Shown here one piece after another: positions 11,165 through 23,981 of a DNA stretch of 64,000 bases. The translations under genes were made by a program, and so were the position numbers. The DNA comes from Vitellaria paradoxa (lineage: Eukaryota; Streptophyta; Magnoliopsida; Ericales; Sapotaceae), in contig CM034240.1 in NCBI GenBank assembly GCA_019916065.1, positions 50,244,372 to 50,308,371 of the forward strand, read 5' to 3'. Below the pieces are notes generated by a model. That model was not told where the DNA came from, made no database searches, and saw nothing but the letters and a program-made list of their open reading frames with translations. Numbering within the stretch: the first letter of the stretch is position 1; every line of letters begins with the position of its first letter.

Positions 11165-11177
11165 AGTTTGAACTACA

Positions 11178-12510
11178 GCATTCCAAACTTTGATAGTCTT
11201 TACTTAACATAGCAGTGTATACAGGTGGCATCCCCTGAACGTCTTTTTATTAATAAAATCATTTATTTATTTATCAAAAAAATGATAATCCCCAAAGAAG
11301 CAAATTTGTGGCATTTTAATCCAAAACTGTTAAATTTCAGCTCAATTTTTTAACGAGACATCAAAAGGATGACAAAAAAAGCAAGCAATCACATAATCAC
11401 AATCTTGAGGCATATATCCTGGACAGTATAGATATTCAACTCTATTCTCCACCAGATTCACAATGCCACCATGCGCAGCACATAAAATATTTCAAGTTTC
11501 TCTTGCTAGTTTTAACTTGCATGTGCGCTACTCTGTTCATCTTTCCTACAATAAATAATTGGCATCAATTACATGGGTATGGCTCTAATTCTTCGCTAAA
11601 GGTGTTACCTTCCCTATTTGTGCAGTAGTTAACTGCATTATGTGACAAAGAAAAAAAAAAAAAAAAAAAACATTTGAGGTTGAGTCCTGCATAAGAAATT
11701 GATGAGAAGAGCTTAGAACTTCCCAAGATTTCCACTGATTAGATCTTTTGATGACGAGGATATTGAAATTGGTCCTCCACTGCCGTGGATTTGGTCCTCC
11801 TGTACAAGAAAATTCCAATGCACTAATATAATTCCAATCAATTAACTGCGAAACAGGCAATAGAAACCCAATAAAATTCTAAATAATAACGTTCAAACAA
11901 TGATAAACTCAAGAACTACCCATAAAAAAGGAATTAACTCTATTATAGTTCAACCAACGATAAACTCGAGAACAGAAACCCATGAAAAAGAATTAACTTG
12001 GTAATGGCAAGGCACTATACAGGCTACCTACCGTGAGCTAATGACTGAGTTACCATTAATAGAGATATGCAGATACACACGCATTAAATATAGGAAATCA
12101 TGAGGAGAATTCCCTGGCAACGCAATTTTGCTCGCTTCTGAGGGATGATCACTGACGTACTGCTGTCCATTCATACATACATATTACACGCACATAAAAT
12201 TACAAAATATTATAATGCTGCCATGACGCCTAGAAAGTGTAGTTGTGTAAACAGACAGTGAGTTAGTACTGTGTCAAGCTTAGCATCTTAATGGGGCATT
12301 TTCACGAGCAGGTGGTGGGACAAACCACACTGAAAGAAAATCTCCACACACACCGAAAAAAAAAAAAAAAAAAAACAATCTTCAAACCTTCAAACTAACA
12401 GCAGCGTTGCAAAAGAAGTGTGTTTAAAATTGACCTATCAAAAAACAAACAACGAAAAGTGCCTAAATTTGTAAGCTTCACAATCAAGAGCTATTGATTT
12501 TGTTGTTACG
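11178..12510. other. Intergenic DNA
   Basis: No gene is recognised. There are A-runs at 11650-11670 and 12357-12375 and a duplicated phrase near 11890-11990 (CAAYGATAAACTC, AGAACT/AGAACA, CCCATGAAAAA). The minus-strand frame at 11585-11860 has no recognisable similarity. Confidence 0.6.
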
Positions 12511-12511
12511 T

Positions 12512-12564
12512 TCAACTTCCCTCTCTCTCTCTCTCTTTATCTATATATATATATATATATATAT
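12512..12564. repeat. (CT)n plus (TA)n compound microsatellite
   Basis: A CT tract of about ten units is followed by a TA tract of about twelve. Confidence 0.85.
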
Positions 12565-12714
12565 CAAGTGTTGTTATACCGTGTTTATTTCAATTTTAGA
12601 GAACGCGAAAGAGACAAATTAATGTGACCAGTTTTTAAGAGGAAAAGATTGAACGCAATTTGTTAGATTTATTTTTAGAGAGAGATGGAGATTCGGAGAA
12701 CCAAAAATATACAC

Positions 12715-13097
12715 AGTAAAGAAGAATTAACCCCCCCCCCTCCCAAAAAAAAAAGAGCATAATAGTAATTTTATGTATTAAAAAGTTAAAATTAAAACTT
12801 TTTAATTTTAGAGTCCAAAAAGATATATAGGGTTTGTTTGGAGTAAGAAAAAATGAGATAAATTGAGATAAATTGTGGTTTGGGAGAAGTTCGTAATACG
12901 TGCAATGAGAAAAAAAAGTTGATGTGATATAAAGTTAACAGAGATTTATAGAGATTTTTAGAGATTTTCAGCAAAAATTTACAAACCAAACGAGCCCATA
13001 GTAAAGAAGAATAACTAAAAAAAAAAAAAATTTATGAGCATAATAGAAATTTTATATATTAAAAAGTTGAAATTAAAATTTTTTAATTTTTAGAGTG
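12715..13097. repeat. MITE family B copy between ~100-bp direct repeats
   Basis: A family B element lies at 12829-12997, from GGGTTTGTTTGG to CCAAACGAGCCC, with inner blocks AAAATGAGATAAATTGAG and GTTCGTAATACGTGCAATGAG. It is flanked by two diverged direct repeats at 12715-12815 and 13001-13097, both containing GTAAAGAAGAATAAC and TATTAAAAAGTT. The repeats are too long for a target duplication and indicate a local tandem duplication. Confidence 0.6.
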
Positions 13098-13832
13098 ACT
13101 TAAAATTAGAATTTGAATCAAATGCAAGGTAAATTAAGTTTTTACTATTTTAATTACTATTAATATAAATTCAAGCTCGAGATTAGCATGAATTTAAATT
13201 CGACTAACTAAAATACAATTGTTTTGTTATAAAATATGAATGGCTAACCAAAATAAATAAAAATAATATCATTTTAGTCATAATCTTAATATTTATTATT
13301 TTATCAAGTTATCTAGCGAGCTCTCGAGATATACTATTTCAAGTCTGAACTCAAATTCAAACAAATTACAAACGGAGTTTAAATGGTTTTACCACACGAA
13401 TATTCTACCATAATAGATATTCAAGAATCCGTACATAAAATTTTAATGAACTTGAAAGAAATAGTATTGAGAAGTAATCTATATGAAACTTGTAACGCGT
13501 ATTTATGTCAAAGATCCTGAGTATATAACTGCTCAAGGTATTATCTCACCACTCTTTAAGTCCACTGAAGCTTGAGTATCTCTCCAGGGGCAAGTAGGGG
13601 AGTAGAACATCAAATGCTGATTCGGGCCTGAAACATTTTCAATAAAGGCATGCCCAGACTACAAGCCCAGTCGCAGAGGCCTACATCTGAGCCCAATTCC
13701 TATTTTTTCATGGATGGACCTGGATGGGCCATGGGATATTGGGCCAAAGAGTATAGTTGACGGCCCAACAGAAGCATGAAGGCCCATTAGTGTTTTGTTC
13801 CCTATTGTCTTATAAACGGTAAACAAAAATGA

Positions 13833-13863
<31 letters not shown>

Positions 13864-15936
13864 TAAATCTTGTAGGATCATATCATTTTCTTAATTAATG
13901 TTATTAATTCTCAATTAGAACAAACACACAGAGTGGTGTGTGTAGTTAACAGAAGAAATGTACAGATCCACTCTCCAACTCGAGAGATGTAAATGTTGGA
14001 CCAATCTCTTTTATTTTGATTCCTATATAGATCAAATCTTGTATGATCAGGACTGTTGTGACTTTTGGTGACACAGGCCCCCCTATTCTTGGTTAGGAAT
14101 TTGATTAATTAATATGCCAACGTATGATCATGACTTGACGTACGCTGGCAAGGCAAAATTATTCATACAATTATCTTAACAATAGAATGCTGCTTAATAC
14201 GGACCGCAATGACTTCAGTTGAGTTGAGTAATATATTTACTAAAGTTTGGTTTGAAAATAATCTCATCGAATTCTTTTTTTTAAATTCAAAAAAAGAAAA
14301 GTTAAATTTTTACATACTGAATTTTTATTTTTAGTATCGATCTTTAATCGAGTCAAACTCAAATAATTTAATTATTTCATATAAATTTAAATTTATTAAT
14401 TAAATTAAATTTTAACCAAGCTCAAAATTATTAAATTTTAACAGAGTTCAAAATTAAATAAACTACAAGTAGAATTTTAAGTTTGACTTAATTTCATGAT
14501 AAGTAGATTTTAAACAAAGTTACTCTTAATTTTAACATGAACCCACACAAATGATACGTGAATCTCACTTTAATTTTACCTTAAAATTTCCAACTTATCA
14601 TCTTCGAAACATGGGTATCCCAACTATATATATATATACATACACATATCGTGTGTGAACTAGGCATGGGCCTGCCAACTGTGCGATGGTTGTGAAATTT
14701 GGTGACACAGGCACGTGGCTTTAAACTGTTAAAATTGAAAAATGAGGGGCTTAGAGTAAGATTTTGGTGAAAGGGCACAGTATCTGTTTGCCAACTTGAA
14801 ATGTGACCGAATCAATTGATTCCCATTTTTGCCTTTAAACGACATGACCTCAAGTGCAGCGAATCAATTTACAGCTGTTTCTATCCACTTCTTTTTTTAC
14901 TCTCAAAGAATATATATGCTTGAAGGGTGCTTGACCAAAGATCACATACATATACTGTTACATAGAAGTATCACAACTGTTTTTCATATTCCAATGACTT
15001 AATTAATAATAAACACATAACATCATACATGCATACATACATTTATATGCATGTATGTAGAATTCCCCTCCTTATTCATATTATTGATATTATTACTTAA
15101 TTTATTTATTGAACTCCCTTACATTTCCTTTCATCACATACTTGAGAGAGAGGGGGAGGGGGAGAATTAAAAAGAAGAAATTGATTAATCCTACATAAAA
15201 CAGGAGATAAGCCCTTATACATTGTCAATTAAACTCCTCCTTGGTGCCACAAAAGCTATAGCAATTAATCTTCTGATCAGCAAAAGCAGCAACTTTGAAG
15301 ATCGTCAACTCAATCCCACTTGTATATATTCAGCCTTGCCAGCCAGTGTTCATGCATGGTGTCAGCTGGTTTGTGAAAAAAGCAGTGGAAACCGTAGCAG
15401 GAAACCTCTCTTATATATATATACATGTGTGTGTATATATATGTGTGTGTGAGTGCCCAAAAACCCACCGGTCCATTACCAATTAGGTCAAAAATAGAGA
15501 GGACACGCACATGAGAAGAAGACAGTGACCACAACACAGATCCATAAAACCAAACCAGACCAGAATAGGGGATAAAGCTGACGAGAGCAGGGAAAAGAAA
15601 GAGAGGGACTAAATTGTTTCGTTCTCTCCTCTGCCTCCCCCTCCTCTACCCAACAATTTTACTAATGGCAATCTGCCCCCACAAATTTTGACTAATAGCA
15701 TTCTCAATGATAGCACTAAAACCAACAAGATCTTGCTAGCTTGATGGTTTTTGGAATACCATTGAAAGCTCATCAGTGAAAATCTGGTTTGCAAGATGTG
15801 CCATAGTGAGTACAAAGTAATTGTACTTCTTTAGTATAAGTAGATCATGGGCTAAAAAAGGGAAAAGCAAAATGAAAATTTGGTGATTATAGAAAATATA
15901 TATATATATTTATATTTATAAATATGTGAAGGCAAA
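13098..15936. other. Intergenic DNA between PSY1R and the DVL gene
   Basis: No gene is supported. Several TGGGCC/GGCCCA motifs cluster at about 13640-13800. In plants these site II elements occur in promoters of housekeeping genes, but no coding region follows. A (TA)n tract lies at 13833-13858. Short frames at 15222-15537 overlap TA/TG simple repeats and are not called. A TC-rich stretch at 15600-15660 and a TA run at 15896-15910 precede the DVL gene's 3' end. Confidence 0.55.
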
Positions 15937-16119
15937 TTAATCATCTCCATGAATGTACCAGCAGAGAAGCATGGTAGCGCAGCGTCTGAGGATGTAAATT
16001 CGAGCTCTTTGCTCCTTAACTAGGGAAGCACACTTCCTTGAGAAGCCATTGCCCTTTCTCTTTGAAGGGCCATAGCCAGTACTGCAACTCTTCTTCAACT
16101 GTTGTTTAAGCTCAGCCAT
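15937..16119 (-). CDS. RTFL: DVL/ROTUNDIFOLIA-like small peptide
   Basis: A 60-aa intronless peptide whose C-terminal half is the DVL/RTF domain. Visible features are FSRKCASLVKEQRARIYILR, then RRCATMLLCW and a short tail YIHGDD. The N-terminal half is basic and Lys/Ser-rich, which is normal for the family. Overexpression of relatives in Arabidopsis shortens organs and alters fruit tips by limiting cell proliferation along one axis; the same role is inferred here. The frame can be extended upstream to 16215, but that extension begins with GTG, not ATG. The first in-frame ATG is at 16119, and the TATA box at 16261-16268 predicts a leader of about 110 bases ahead of it. Length and start therefore agree with the family. 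Confidence 0.92.
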   Translation of the reverse strand: MAELKQQLKKSCSTGYGPSKRKGNGFSRKCASLVKEQRARIYILRRCATMLLCWYIHGDD

Positions 16120-16260
16120 CGTACGTGGTTGATCGATGAACGAAAAAACAGATTTTGAGCGTAGAGAACCAAAGGGGGGGGGGGTGGGGAAGATAGTTTG
16201 GGAAAAAAAGCTCACAATTTGGAGCTAGACCCTGAGTGGGACAGCGCTGGGGGAATCATG

Positions 16261-16268
16261 TATTTATA
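16261..16268 (-). promoter_or_regulatory. TATA box of the DVL gene
   Basis: The minus strand reads TATAAATA in the context AGTATAAATACATGA, 142 bases upstream of the ATG. Transcription would start about 25-35 bases downstream, near 16230. Confidence 0.7.
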
Positions 16269-16269
16269 C

Positions 16270-17044
16270 TGAGAAGGGTTGACTAGGGTTCGAGGGGGGA
16301 TAAGGTTTGGAAAATATTAATTAATCAGAAATTTTTTTTATTAATAAATGAAACAACAATATTGTGATGGATTGATTTTTTTTTCTTTTTAATGACGAGC
16401 AAACAATTATGCTAATAAGTAACAATTAATTATTAATTAAAAATATTTAAATAGCTAATAAGCAATTAAAAGATAAGTGCATTTAAAGAAAAAAAAAGCA
16501 CAAAATAATATAGATAAATTATAAAAATTTAAAAATTAACTAAACGTATCTTTTAAATTGTAGTTAGTGGAGAGATTAATAAAAGAAAATAAAATTTTCA
16601 TGGCTTTCTTAATTTTAATTATATTTTTATTAGTTATTTTTAACATTTTTTATAACTGTGGAATTTAACTGTCATGTACCATTTAAAAGTTCAAATTTTA
16701 ATAAATTTTAACATTTTTATCAAAAGTTTTTAGTTGTAATTTTTGGTTCATTTGGTATAAAAAAAGTAATAATTTTTAGTAAATTTGAACAATTTTTTGT
16801 AATTTTTAGGTGTTTAGTAAAATTATTGATAATTTTTAACAACTTTGGATAATTTTTAATAATTTTTGACTATTTTTAATAATTTTTAAGTTAAATAAAT
16901 TATTGTAAATAAATAAAAAAGTGATAAAAATTAATATTTTATCAAATATTTAAAAAATAAAATTAAATAAATTTTTGCAAAAAATTAAATTTTCAAACGG
17001 TACTAACGTACGTGAAATTTAGGTCAATTGTTTGATATATATTT
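16270..17044. other. AT-rich intergenic DNA
   Basis: Long AT-rich tract with repeated TAATTTTTA motifs (about 16750-16880). No coding or RNA feature is seen. Confidence 0.6.
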
Positions 17045-17412
17045 TTTTTGACTGAAGAAAACTCACAACCTAACTTTTCAATTCAAAAAAGTTGAAAAGT
17101 CAGGTGCAGGATATATGGTAACACACATACCTAACTATCCTGATATACGATAACCTGCCCACTGCAACCTCTGGGCCAAGGTTCAGACTGACCGAAGTAA
17201 CTCATAGGAAGAATGGAACACTAGACGATGCATGCACATACACATGAACATAGTTTTTTTTTTTTTTTTTGAACAAAGGAAATCTACAATCTAATTTTTT
17301 AACTCAAAAAAATTGAAAAGTAATGTGAGAAATATATATGATAATACACATATTTTAACTACCTCGACGTGGGATAGCCGATTGTTCAAGATCAGACTGG
17401 GGTAAACTGTAC
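17045..17412. repeat. Two diverged tandem copies of a T-run-headed repeat
   Basis: Two similar segments (about 17045-17205 and 17258-17412) each start with a T run and a GAAxAAA phrase. Each then has AATCYAMAACCTAA-like and TTGAAAAGT phrases, a GRTAAYACACATA block and an end near TTCARACT/TCAGACTG. The copies are clearly related but diverged. The class is unknown; a SINE-derived origin is possible but not shown. Confidence 0.4.
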
Positions 17413-17420
17413 ATTTTGGC

Positions 17421-18452
17421 CCCGTTTGGCAACGTTTTTGTTTTCTATTTTTCTGTTTCCGTTTTCAAAATTTTGTAAATTGACAACAGAAACATGTTTG
17501 TTAAATCTGTTTCCGTTTTTTTGTTTCCAAAAAAAATGAAAACGGAAACAGAAAAATGAAAACAGAAAAAAAATGTTTTCACTCTGGTTTTCTTTTCTGT
17601 TGCCAATAATTTGCTAATTTTAAAACTTTGTCTATTTTTGTTACATTACATAAAAATAAATTATTTTATTCAAATATTTTATTAAAATAAGTTATTTTAA
17701 TAAATAATATAATTAAATTCAAAAATTAAATTAATTATATAAATTACTATAAATTATTTTTAATAAATAATAAAACTAAATTAATTTAATTTAATAATTA
17801 ATTATTGCTAAATTATTTGAAATAAATATCATAATTAATTTATTTTATTTAATAATTAAATTAATTTATATAAAATAATTAATAATAAATAATTAAATTA
17901 CATTAATTTTTAATTTAATTTAATAATAATTATTAAATTATTTTAAATAAATATCATAATTAAATTAAATTATTTATGATTTAATTAATTTAATTTATAT
18001 AAAATATATTTTATTAAATTATTTTAATAATTAATTAAATGAATTTAATTAATTTAAAAATAAATAATTTAATTTAATAATTAATATAATTTAATCATTT
18101 ATTTAATATGAAATATATTTTATTAAATTATTTTTAATAAATAATATAATTTAATATATTTTATATTTATTGATTAAATGATTTTAATAAATAATTTAGT
18201 GTATTAATTTAATTAATTATATTAATTAAGTTAAATTAATATAAAATATATTTTATTAAGTTGTATTAATTTTTTAAAACTAATAAAATTAAATATTTTT
18301 TAAAATAAAAAATTAATAATTCTAAACAAATTTGTATTTCTAAACACAGTTTCAGTTTTCATTTTAGAAAAAATAAATGACAATAAAAAATAAAAAATAA
18401 AAAATGACAATAGAAAAATAACAGTAAAAAAATGACAACGTTGTCAAACGCA
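17421..18452. repeat. 1.03-kb TIR element, AT-rich
   Basis: The left end CCCGTTTGGCAACGTT and the right end AACGTTGTCAAACGC are inverted repeats of each other with one mismatch. Adjacent subterminal blocks also pair (TTTTTCTGTTTCCG on the left, GACAATAGAAAAATAACAG on the right). The interior is almost pure A/T, full of TAATTAAATT-type motifs, and encodes nothing. It is a good candidate for a non-autonomous DNA transposon. Confidence 0.65.
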
Positions 18453-18922
18453 GATTTTGTTTTTAATTTTTTGGGGAAAAGGGGGAAAGGGGAGTGAACA
18501 TGGTCAGGTTCGAAAACTGAGGGATTTGCATGAAAAACTGTAAAGCTGAAAAGGAGAGGTGAACGTGGGGATGGATTCTTTTGGATTTTAATATGACAGT
18601 ACTGTAGTGTAAAAGAAGGGATGATTGTTTGTTTTTTCGTTTTTAATTTGGTGAGTTGATTGAAAAGAGGTAAAGAGGGCATGAGAGGAGGAAAGCTGTA
18701 CGATGAAGACAAGACACAAGGAGGGCCCACAGCAACTGGGTGTCGGCTGTTCCACCTGAGTTCCATGGTGGGTTAGGACGAGGAGGCACAGCTTTGGCTG
18801 ATTCCAGTGGCTCGCAATCCCAAGTTTTCTCTCACATTCCCACACGCACGCACCTAAGCTTCTATTTTATTTTATTTTATTTATTTTGTCTTTTTCATAT
18901 TCAGAGTATGTTTAGAATAATA
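18453..18922. other. Intergenic DNA, locally GC-richer
   Basis: The segment 18480-18850 is less AT-rich, and overlapping frames of 135 and 85 codons run on the minus strand. Neither shows a conserved motif, signal peptide or splice context. A decayed gene or promoter is possible but no call is made. Confidence 0.4.
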
Positions 18923-19080
18923 GGTACATTTAGAATGGTTTAAAAGTGTATAAAATAAAATAAAATTATAAAAATAAATATTTTGTAATTTAATTAGTGA
19001 AATTTTTAAATTTTATTATCTCGTAATTCGTATTTGTAGAGATTTGTAAGATTTTATTTTATTTTTTACCACCAAACGGA
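18923..19080 (+). repeat. MITE family A, copy 1
   Basis: It contains the family blocks GTGTATAAAATAAAATAAAA, TCTCGTAATTCGTATTTGTA and TTGTAAGATTTTATTTTATT and ends in CCAAACGG. The left end has decayed. A family B member follows directly (19081-19268). Confidence 0.6.
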
Positions 19081-19268
19081 GACAATAAAAAATGAGATAA
19101 AATAAAAAAAAGAAATATATGTTCTGAATTCGTAATTCGTACAATGAGATAAAAAATAAATTACTCATAAGATTGTCAAAATTTTTTAAAATAAAAAATA
19201 AATTACTCATGAGATTGTTAAAATTTTTTAAATATTTTTAACAAAAATCAATGTACCAAATACACCCT
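19081..19268. repeat. MITE family B copy adjoining family A copy 1
   Basis: It contains AAAAATGAGATAAAATAAA, GAATTCGTAATTCGTACAATG and an end in ACCAAATACACCC. An internal phrase AAAATAAATTACTCATRAGATTGT is duplicated. Confidence 0.5.
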
Positions 19269-20825
19269 AAGTATTACTAGGAGCATGACTTATGTGCTTA
19301 GGCGTCGTTTTATCCCAAAATTCAATTTTTTTTTTATAATTCAGAATGTCATAATCAATTTGCGTACATCTTATTTAATTTCTAACATTTTTGAAATTAA
19401 TGATAGATAAACCCTGTAATGACCTTTAAAAAACTCGAACTAATTAATAACCTCTAGATAGCAAAACAAATTTAAGATCTTATCAATTGAGTTAACAATT
19501 ATCTTATCAGTTGAGTTAACGCAAAAATTATTTTACTTTTTCTATTTTAGTTTTTATTCATTTTATAAAAATTTTCATTAAAATCTAAGTTTTTTAAAAA
19601 TTTGTAACTTTTAAATGTGTTAATCGTATTTGTAAAAAAATATAATTTTCGATGGGCAAAAATTGAGGTACTTAGGGCCGATTTCTTCACCCAAAAAAAA
19701 AAAATTCTTCGATTTTAATTTTTTCTTATTTTTTTAATTTTTACGATAAAAGAAATTACATCACAGATAAAACTACTAACTTTCTAACTTTCCCTAATTT
19801 TCTCACTTTTTTTAACTTTCAAAATTTTACCAAACCTAAAAAAATTACAAAGTTACCAGAAGTTTCACTTTTTATTTACCAAACGGCCCTTAATGTATTA
19901 AAGTATTATAAATTTATACTAACTGAAAATTCTCACAGAATTTACCAAATATTTTTTTCCCTCCAAGACAAAAGTTCCGCTGATAAGCTATGAAGGAGGA
20001 GAAACATTTGTATTTACATCATCAGAGGTTATTTGAGCTTCCAAAATTGTTTAACACTTTTATAAATTAGATATAAAATTTTAAAGATACAACATTTTAA
20101 TGTTTAATTTATAATTAAAAAATAAAACAACAAAACTCAAAAGAACAAAAAGATGAAGTGTTTGGTTGGGTAAAATCAATCAAAACATATTAATTTTTAC
20201 TGATTTTTTAAATTTTTTTCTAATTAAATTTTATCACATATTCCTTTTACATCAAATTTTTATATTTTTATTATATTTTTTAGCTAAATTTTAACCAATC
20301 AAATATTTTAAATAATAAATTGGAATGAAATCCGTTAGAATAATCTAGCAATTTTTGAGACCAACTGTAGATATAGAAATCTTGAATTCGAATTCTGTTA
20401 ATTAATACTTTCTGTCTTGTCTAGTACTTGATCTTAAGGATAAGTTTAAGTACACTTGATTTACGTATCAGTTATTCAATTAATAGAGAGTTATTATAAA
20501 TTGATGCAGGTTTCGAGTAAATAAAGAGAGGGAGAGAGAGAGAGAGAGAGTGAGAGAGAGGGGTTGGAATGAAGGCCGAGCTTCTTCTAGCTTACATCGA
20601 TCGATCTGCAAAGGACGTTTCTGTGTGTTGTGAGAAAGGTGCATACATGTGAATCGTAATTATGATGCCTAGGAAAACGGAGAGGAAAGGTTAAGGCAAC
20701 CCCAAGGGGGAAAGTTGGATAAAATGTTTTAAATTTAGGGTTTGTTTAATTTGATATAAATTTTAAAAAATTATTTATTTTTTATTTTATTATACAAATT
20801 ATCAATCAATAATTTATATCACTTG
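19269..20825. other. AT-rich intergenic DNA
   Basis: No gene is recognised. A (GA)n microsatellite lies at about 20521-20562. Confidence 0.6.
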
Positions 20826-20973
20826 AGATGAGTTTAGTTTATAAATAAATTCTAAAAATCTTTATAAATCTCTATTAACTTTATATCACATTAAATTTTT
20901 TCTTTTACTATATGTATTACGAATTTTTAATTTATCACGATTTATCTTATTTTATTTTATTCTAAAGTCACCC
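20826..20973 (-). repeat. MITE family B copy, reverse orientation
   Basis: It reads as the reverse complement of other family B copies, with blocks AAATCTCTATTAACTTTATA and TATGTATTACGAATTTTTAA. It ends in CTAAAGTCACCC. Confidence 0.45.
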
Positions 20974-23028
20974 TCGATGTCACCCAAACACATCGAGGTT
21001 TGATCAGAAAGGTGCGGATGGCGATGGTAACACATTGGAAAAGCTGGCCCCTTTTCCAATCACCTTCCAGGGCTATGAAAAGTGCATGCCTTTGAAACGG
21101 TCAAAGCTGTTTTATGAGGACAATTTTTAATTCATTTAATTTCTAATTCTTCTATTATATTTTATTTTACAATAATTAATGTTTTTTGAAATAATAAAAA
21201 TTAAAAATAAAATGTATTTAATATTATTTTTACAATTGGTATAGAAAACAATATAGACTTTTGCATTTTTTTACATAATTTATAATTAAAATAATGTAAT
21301 AATTTTATAATTAAAATAATATGCTAATTGCATTTATATAATAAATGAGTATGTTACCAGATTATTATTTGTTTGTGAGTTTAAGAGGAAAAAGAAAAAT
21401 AAAAAAAAATTACTAATAAAAAAATGATAATAATTTTTTTTTGTTAATAATAAGAGAAAAAAGGTAATTTTTTATTTTTATTTTTGAGTTAAAAATAATA
21501 AAAAAAGTACATATATATGTTGTTGTGTCTTCTAACATATACATCCATGCTATTCTCGATAATATATGCGCATTTTCTAGCATATTTATTAATTATTATA
21601 AATAGGATAAGCTGAACCTCCTTACACACCTGCCTATTCACCCTTCACCCGTGAAGAAAATGATAATTACACTATACACTATTTATATTTGAACAATATA
21701 TATATATATATATATATATGATCCACTTAATTTAAAAGTTAACATATAATCCTTTATGATTTGAAATGTAAAATTGAAAAAATGTATAGAAAAACATATT
21801 TTTAATTATGAAACAATATTTTATTTTTTAAAAATAAATTCAATACAAAATTTATAGACAATTTTATATATATTTTTTCAATAGTATTTCTTTTTTTTTT
21901 TAAATCACATATGAACCTTCATAGCACATGAAACATAAATTTAATTAAATTTAATAAATGTTATCAATTTTACAATTTATTTGAAAATCAAATGGGATTA
22001 AACATGACTATCTCATTTTATTTTCCAACTATTTTCTTTTTCTTTTTCTTCTACTTAATAAATTTATGCTTAAAAAATGCAATTAATATTGGTTGGGGTT
22101 TGAGAGCCAACAAAAGTACATAATAGGAACTCATATTTACGTATAATAATCTCTGGACTTTAGCATTGACTTCATCAAGGACATGGAAGAAGTTGATAAG
22201 ATTTTCTAGATAAGCAAATTTTGCCACGTGGAGGCTCTGATTTGGTTGTCAAGATCTCACCCCTTTGTTAATTCTTTGTTCAGGTCAAGTTCTGGGCTGG
22301 CCTTCAGACAACCTCAATCTCCGTAGATTTGGTGTGTTCAACTCGAACTAAACAAACATTAATTATGCTGCACATATATTTCCATGCAAGATTAAGGTTT
22401 GCTTAACAGCTGGAACATTAGTCATAAAGAAGTAGCTAGCTTGAGTTTTTTCTAACAAAGCAATCTCATATTATCAAGTTAATTACGGTGAGTATCCTTT
22501 CTGAAAGTTGCGTACCCATCAAAGATAGCTTTATTTAGATTTTAATTGCAAATAAGTTCTTATTCTATGTAGTTTGAGGTGTAAACCACGTGGATCAAGT
22601 TGAGCTGAGTTTTTAATTATTCAAACTTAATTTGTTTTATAGTAAAATTTGACTCGATTCAGATAATCGGACTAATAATTTGAGATGATGTTTCAAGCTA
22701 ATTTTGTATTTAAAAATTAGTTTGGATCACTCATTTAAATATAAAAAATATATATATACGAAAGTTTATATACATATACATTGAAAGGTATTATAAATTA
22801 CTAAATATATTTTTTTTACTATACGTGAAATTAAATCAGGCTTATTTAAATTTAGTTTGTTTAATAACTATTTCTTTTTTTTAAATTGTGAAACGAACTA
22901 ATATAACCAAATTCTTTTAATACTTTTTTTGGTGAGTCAAACTCAAGCTATTCACTAATGGCTGATCATCATCGATTATTTAGAATTTTATCGGCTTGTG
23001 CTAAGTGTCTGTTGATCATTATTAATTC

Positions 23029-23059
<31 letters not shown>

Positions 23060-23981
23060 CCAAGGAAGATTGCAGAACAATATTTGATTAACATGCGAGC
23101 ATCATCAGCTCAAAGCCTAGCACATGGTAAAATTTTCTTATTGCCCAAAGCTCAAGGCAGAGATGACATCTTTAAGGTGTTGTTCATATAATCCGCCATC
23201 GCACATTGGGTTGGGGAGGACGAAGATTCATACAGTACCCATATCGAATAGAATCAAAATTAATCACAAATCCCAAAACGTTGGAGGAATTAAACTATGA
23301 ATGGATTGCAAAGGGAGGAAACTCTAGCTAGGGGTGAAAGCATTCAATGAATGAAGTGACTATTTGGCAAAAAAAAGTAAAAGGAGAAAGTTGAGGTTTA
23401 TTTCCATGAACATTCCCTTTACGAGGTGGTCTCTCTTTTTCTTTGCGGACGACTAATCCAAATACAGTGAACATCCACGAGTGTAGCTGAAGTTTCTAAT
23501 TTATTATTGGTTCAAAAATGTAGGAAGCTGCCATGGAGATGGAAATAATGAGGAATTATAAAATACAAATGCAGCATATAATAAGATAAAAAGTGAATAA
23601 TTTTTAAAATTTTTTAGTATATTTCATATTTTTTAAATTTTTTGTCACGTTAAACGGTGCAATAGAATAATAGAAATATTAAAAAAGCCAATTAAGATTT
23701 AGGTTACATTTGGATAATTAAAAAATTCAAATTAATCGATTTAAAATTAAATTATATTAAAATATAAGTGATATAATTAATTCAATGATGCGTGAAACTT
23801 TTTTTAATAATTGTTAATGATTACCCTCAAAATAGTTATATCATTAATTTCTAAAAAAGTGGAACTACTGTTAAGAAGGATTTTTAATAACTATTTTTTC
23901 TTATGAGAATTTTAATTCCTTTATGAAATCAATATGTTGAACTATTTAAATTTATGATGAAATCCGGATCTAAACTAATAA
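20974..23981. other. AT-rich intergenic DNA
   Basis: Three kilobases without a supportable gene. (TA)n tracts lie at 21697-21719 and 23034-23059. The segments 22140-22330 and 23090-23560 are less AT-rich, but all frames are broken by stops. Confidence 0.6.

Noticed and set aside
13640..13800. Promoter suggested by clustered TGGGCC motifs
   Set aside because: No coding sequence follows on either strand within a plausible distance.
16120..16215. 32-residue N-terminal extension of the DVL peptide
   Set aside because: It would begin at GTG, and the family is short; the TATA position fits the ATG at 16119.
18359..18845. Minus-strand 135- and 85-codon frames
   Set aside because: Low-complexity Phe/Lys-rich translation of AT-rich and element-end DNA with no motif or splice support.
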